Part shown: positions 28,342 through 29,897 of the stretch, one piece after another
How the letters are laid out: each line of letters begins with the position of its first letter
Position numbering within the stretch: position 1 is the stretch's first letter
Assembly: GCA_032718475.1 (NCBI GenBank)
Contig: JAUCBJ010003035.1
Coordinates: forward strand, 1-29,897
Direction: 5' to 3'
DNA: 29,897 nt
Origin: Nemertoderma westbladi
Lineage: Eukaryota > Xenacoelomorpha > Nemertodermatida > Nemertodermatidae
Translations under genes and position numbers: made by a program
The notes under the pieces: model-generated
Told to the model about the DNA's origin: nothing
Seen by the model: the letters and a program-made list of their open reading frames with translations, nothing else
Databases searched by the model: none

Positions 28342-28385
28342 TACCCGTATTCTAAGCTCGCTAATTTTCGTGGCTCGCCCCAGAG
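28342..28385 (-). repeat. Second copy of the short dispersed repeat core
   Basis: Matches 2829-2876 in the same orientation (GGTACC, CTAAGCTCGCT, TTTCGTGGCTCGCCCCA). On its left is a GACCGACCGACC/GACAGATAGACG-type simple repeat (28285-28330). Probably the end of a dispersed SINE-like repeat nested in the foldback element. Confidence 0.5.
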
Positions 28386-28680
28386 TGTTAGTCAATTTAA
28401 CTGGTGCTTGTCAGTTCTGTCACTGGCCCTGTGTTACCGGATAGTGCCTCTGGTTGTTTTAAGGGCTTCCAAAATAGTGACTCTAGTATTTTTAAGGCCC
28501 CTAAATTAGTCATAAAAATTACTAGAATCACTATTTCCTGTCGCCATATCAGCAATATGGCATTTTGAAACCAGCTGATGGCGTTGCTAGGTACCCAGTT
28601 TAAAACCAATCAAGAAATAGTACTTTTAACGGCTCCTCTTAAAAAGTCGCGTTACGGCTAATTGTTGCGTTACGGCTAAT

Positions 28681-28996
28681 ATATTGTCTTGGTTTGACAT
28701 AGGGAATCATTATCAATATTATTCTATGGTGTTTACGTACAGATGAGAAATGTTCGAAAAATTTAATGTTTTACAGCATGGGAGTATCCAGGGGGGGGGG
28801 GGGGGGGGGGGGGGGGGGGATTTATCTAGAAAAAACTTAATTTATTAATTATTGTATTATTTTTGTTGTATTGAGTACCACAGTACACAGTACCATAGGT
28901 ATCTTGGTCGAAAGTATATCAGTATTTTGCCGAAATATTGCACTTTGGGGGTGGGTTGGAATGGTTCGGTCGCGAAGGGGTGGTTCGGTGGTGGGG
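28681..28996. other. Spacer between foldback element and RTE-like copy 3
   Basis: AT-rich, with a G homopolymer at 28791-28819 and a G-rich tract at 28945-28996. No gene. Confidence 0.5.
28791..28819 (+). repeat. Poly-G run, 29 bases
   Basis: An unbroken run of 29 G. Length is prone to sequencing error. Able in principle to form G-quadruplexes. Confidence 0.95.
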
Positions 28997-29897
28997 TACT
29001 ACTACTAGGATCAGCATGCTGCATTGCAGCTGCATTTTTAAGAATGCTGTGCCGGCTTATCGACAAAATTGCACCGCCACAACTCCCTATCACCCATGAC
29101 ATTTGCTAGATCATCCGCATCTTCAAGTCCAGTGTCCTTTAAGATGCGTCTCAAGAAAGTCATGGGCTGTCCACCATGCTTATTCACTCCATGAGGCTGC
29201 CAAAGTACAAGATTATGCACTGGCTGGTCCTCACAGCGAAAGCAATGTCCTGCAAAGCGGAGGCGATTTTGTTCTAGTGTCAAGCTTGTGGGAACCAATG
29301 AGACACCTCCAATGTTATATATGTGTAGATGTGTGCATTGTACTTGACACAATGAACCCGGCGTAGCATTCTTGCCATGTGCCATCCAGAGATTTGGAGT
29401 CCTCAGCAGTTAGAGCCCAGCACTAACTCCCATAGAGGAGTACTGGAACTACTGCTGCTCAAAATAATCGGACCTTAAGTTTCCGATTAATTCTCGGTGA
29501 CTTCCAAATCCTGGAAAGCCTATTCAAGGCTGCCCATGCCTTTCCCTTACGTATTCGAAGGTCCTCACCTGACTTCCGGATCCATGATCCCAGGTAACAG
29601 AAGTCATCCACATGCTCAAGCACACCATCTTTTGACCTTATGCTCATCCGATCAGAGACTTGCTGAGGACTTTCAAAGTTAACTGTCAAAATTTTGGTTC
29701 TGGAGTTAGTAAAAAGACCAACACTAGAAGCAGCATGTTCTAATGAGCTGAGGAGCCGTTGGGCTCCCTCTAGTGATTCTGAGAGTACTCCTAAGTCATC
29801 AGCAAAGTCTAGATCAGTTTGGTACTTGGCAGGATTTCCTCGACTTCTGGAGCCAGTAGGTGGAGTTATCATCACCCCATCATCATTATGATGATCT
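28997..29897 (-). mobile_element. RTE-like retrotransposon copy 3, 3' part, runs off the window
   Basis: Minus-strand copy of the element at 12-15.8 kb. It ends at a (TAG)n tail at 28997-29007 and continues past the window at its 5' side. It covers the end of the RT (SLEGAQRLLSSLEHAASSVG, ILTVNFESPQQVSDRM) and the C-terminal region (SLTLEQNRLRFAGHCFRCED). Frameshifts around 29380-29460 and a lost codon near 29708 break the frame. Unlike copy 1 it keeps the stop right after the AQHS residues, within a 28-base stretch missing from copy 1. Whether the part outside the window is complete is unknown. Confidence 0.9.

Larger units (their letters stand above)
27094..28680. mobile_element. Foldback element with about 200-bp terminal inverted repeats
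   Basis: The left arm at 27204-27405 and right arm at 28453-28646 are reverse complements at roughly 85-90%, sharing GGTTTTAAACTGGGTACCTA, the CAGCTGGTTTCAAAATG block and CCATATTGCTGATATGG. Outside the arms both ends carry copies of GTCGCGTTACGGCTA: three or more on the left (27111-27190) and two on the right (28641-28680). About 1.05 kb lies between the arms, with no transposase. Short subterminal repeats followed by long arms with nested palindromes are typical of Foldback-type elements or large MITEs. The exact ends and target duplication are not resolved. Confidence 0.85.

Noticed and set aside
28852-29109. Overlapping frames of 81-85 codons on both strands near 29 kb
   Set aside because: They cross the 3' end of RTE-like copy 3 and G-rich spacer DNA and match neither host nor element protein over their full length.

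Overview
The window looks like nuclear DNA of an animal, most likely a marine invertebrate; the phylum cannot be fixed from the sequence. The reasons are spliced host genes with canonical GT/AG junctions and animal-type products (RNF32, ALKBH1, a THAP-domain exon), RTE-like and Bel/Pao retroelements, a large satellite array, AT-rich intergenic DNA, and many short perfect palindromes (TACCGGTA, TAGGCCTA, CAGTACTG types). Nothing bacterial or viral is seen.

Layout. 1-620: 3' end of a non-LTR element with an AAAT-type tail, then a minus-strand THAP-domain exon with an in-frame stop. 1.5-2.2 kb: diverged direct repeats with a period near 210 bp. 2.8-9.0 kb: a graveyard of retroelements. It holds a broken non-LTR RT (minus), a decayed Bel/Pao element (minus; pol at 3.4-4.5 kb, gag-like at 4.8-7.2 kb), a separate plus-strand Bel/Pao zinc-knuckle/protease remnant (7.2-7.6 kb) and an internal fragment of an RTE-like element (7.7-9.0 kb). 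9.93-10.06 kb: a 44-codon first coding exon of a host gene with a clean splice donor. 10.9-11.1 kb: a near-perfect long inverted repeat. 12.07-15.8 kb: an apparently full-length RTE-like retrotransposon flanked by a perfect 26-bp target-site duplication. 15.97-19.49 kb: a 3.5-kb satellite of 37-38 bp monomers with nested higher-order repeats. 19.5-23.2 kb: mostly non-coding DNA with a possible tRNA-derived SINE, a MITE-like piece and a Bel/Pao C-terminal remnant next to a splice-acceptor-like site. 23.2-24.6 kb: two closely spaced plus-strand genes, a 111-aa single-pass membrane protein of unknown function and an intronless ALKBH1. 25.7-26.6 kb: the last two exons of RNF32 on the minus strand, convergent with ALKBH1. 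27.1-28.7 kb: a foldback element with about 200-bp inverted arms, containing a possible tiny split gene. 28.8 kb: a run of 29 G. 29.0 kb to the end: the 3' part of another RTE-like copy (minus), running off the window.

How it fits together. The host genes ALKBH1 (nucleic-acid dioxygenase) and RNF32 (RING protein) are tail-to-tail. The foldback element and the last RTE-like copy appear to lie in an upstream intron of RNF32, because the exon for the first half of its first RING is not found before the window ends. The 12-kb RTE-like copy is the only element that looks young: its frame is open, its catalytic motifs are present and its TSD is perfect. Compared with the copy at 29 kb it has lost its own stop codon through a 28-bp deletion, and now reads through its AGT-repeat tail into flanking DNA.
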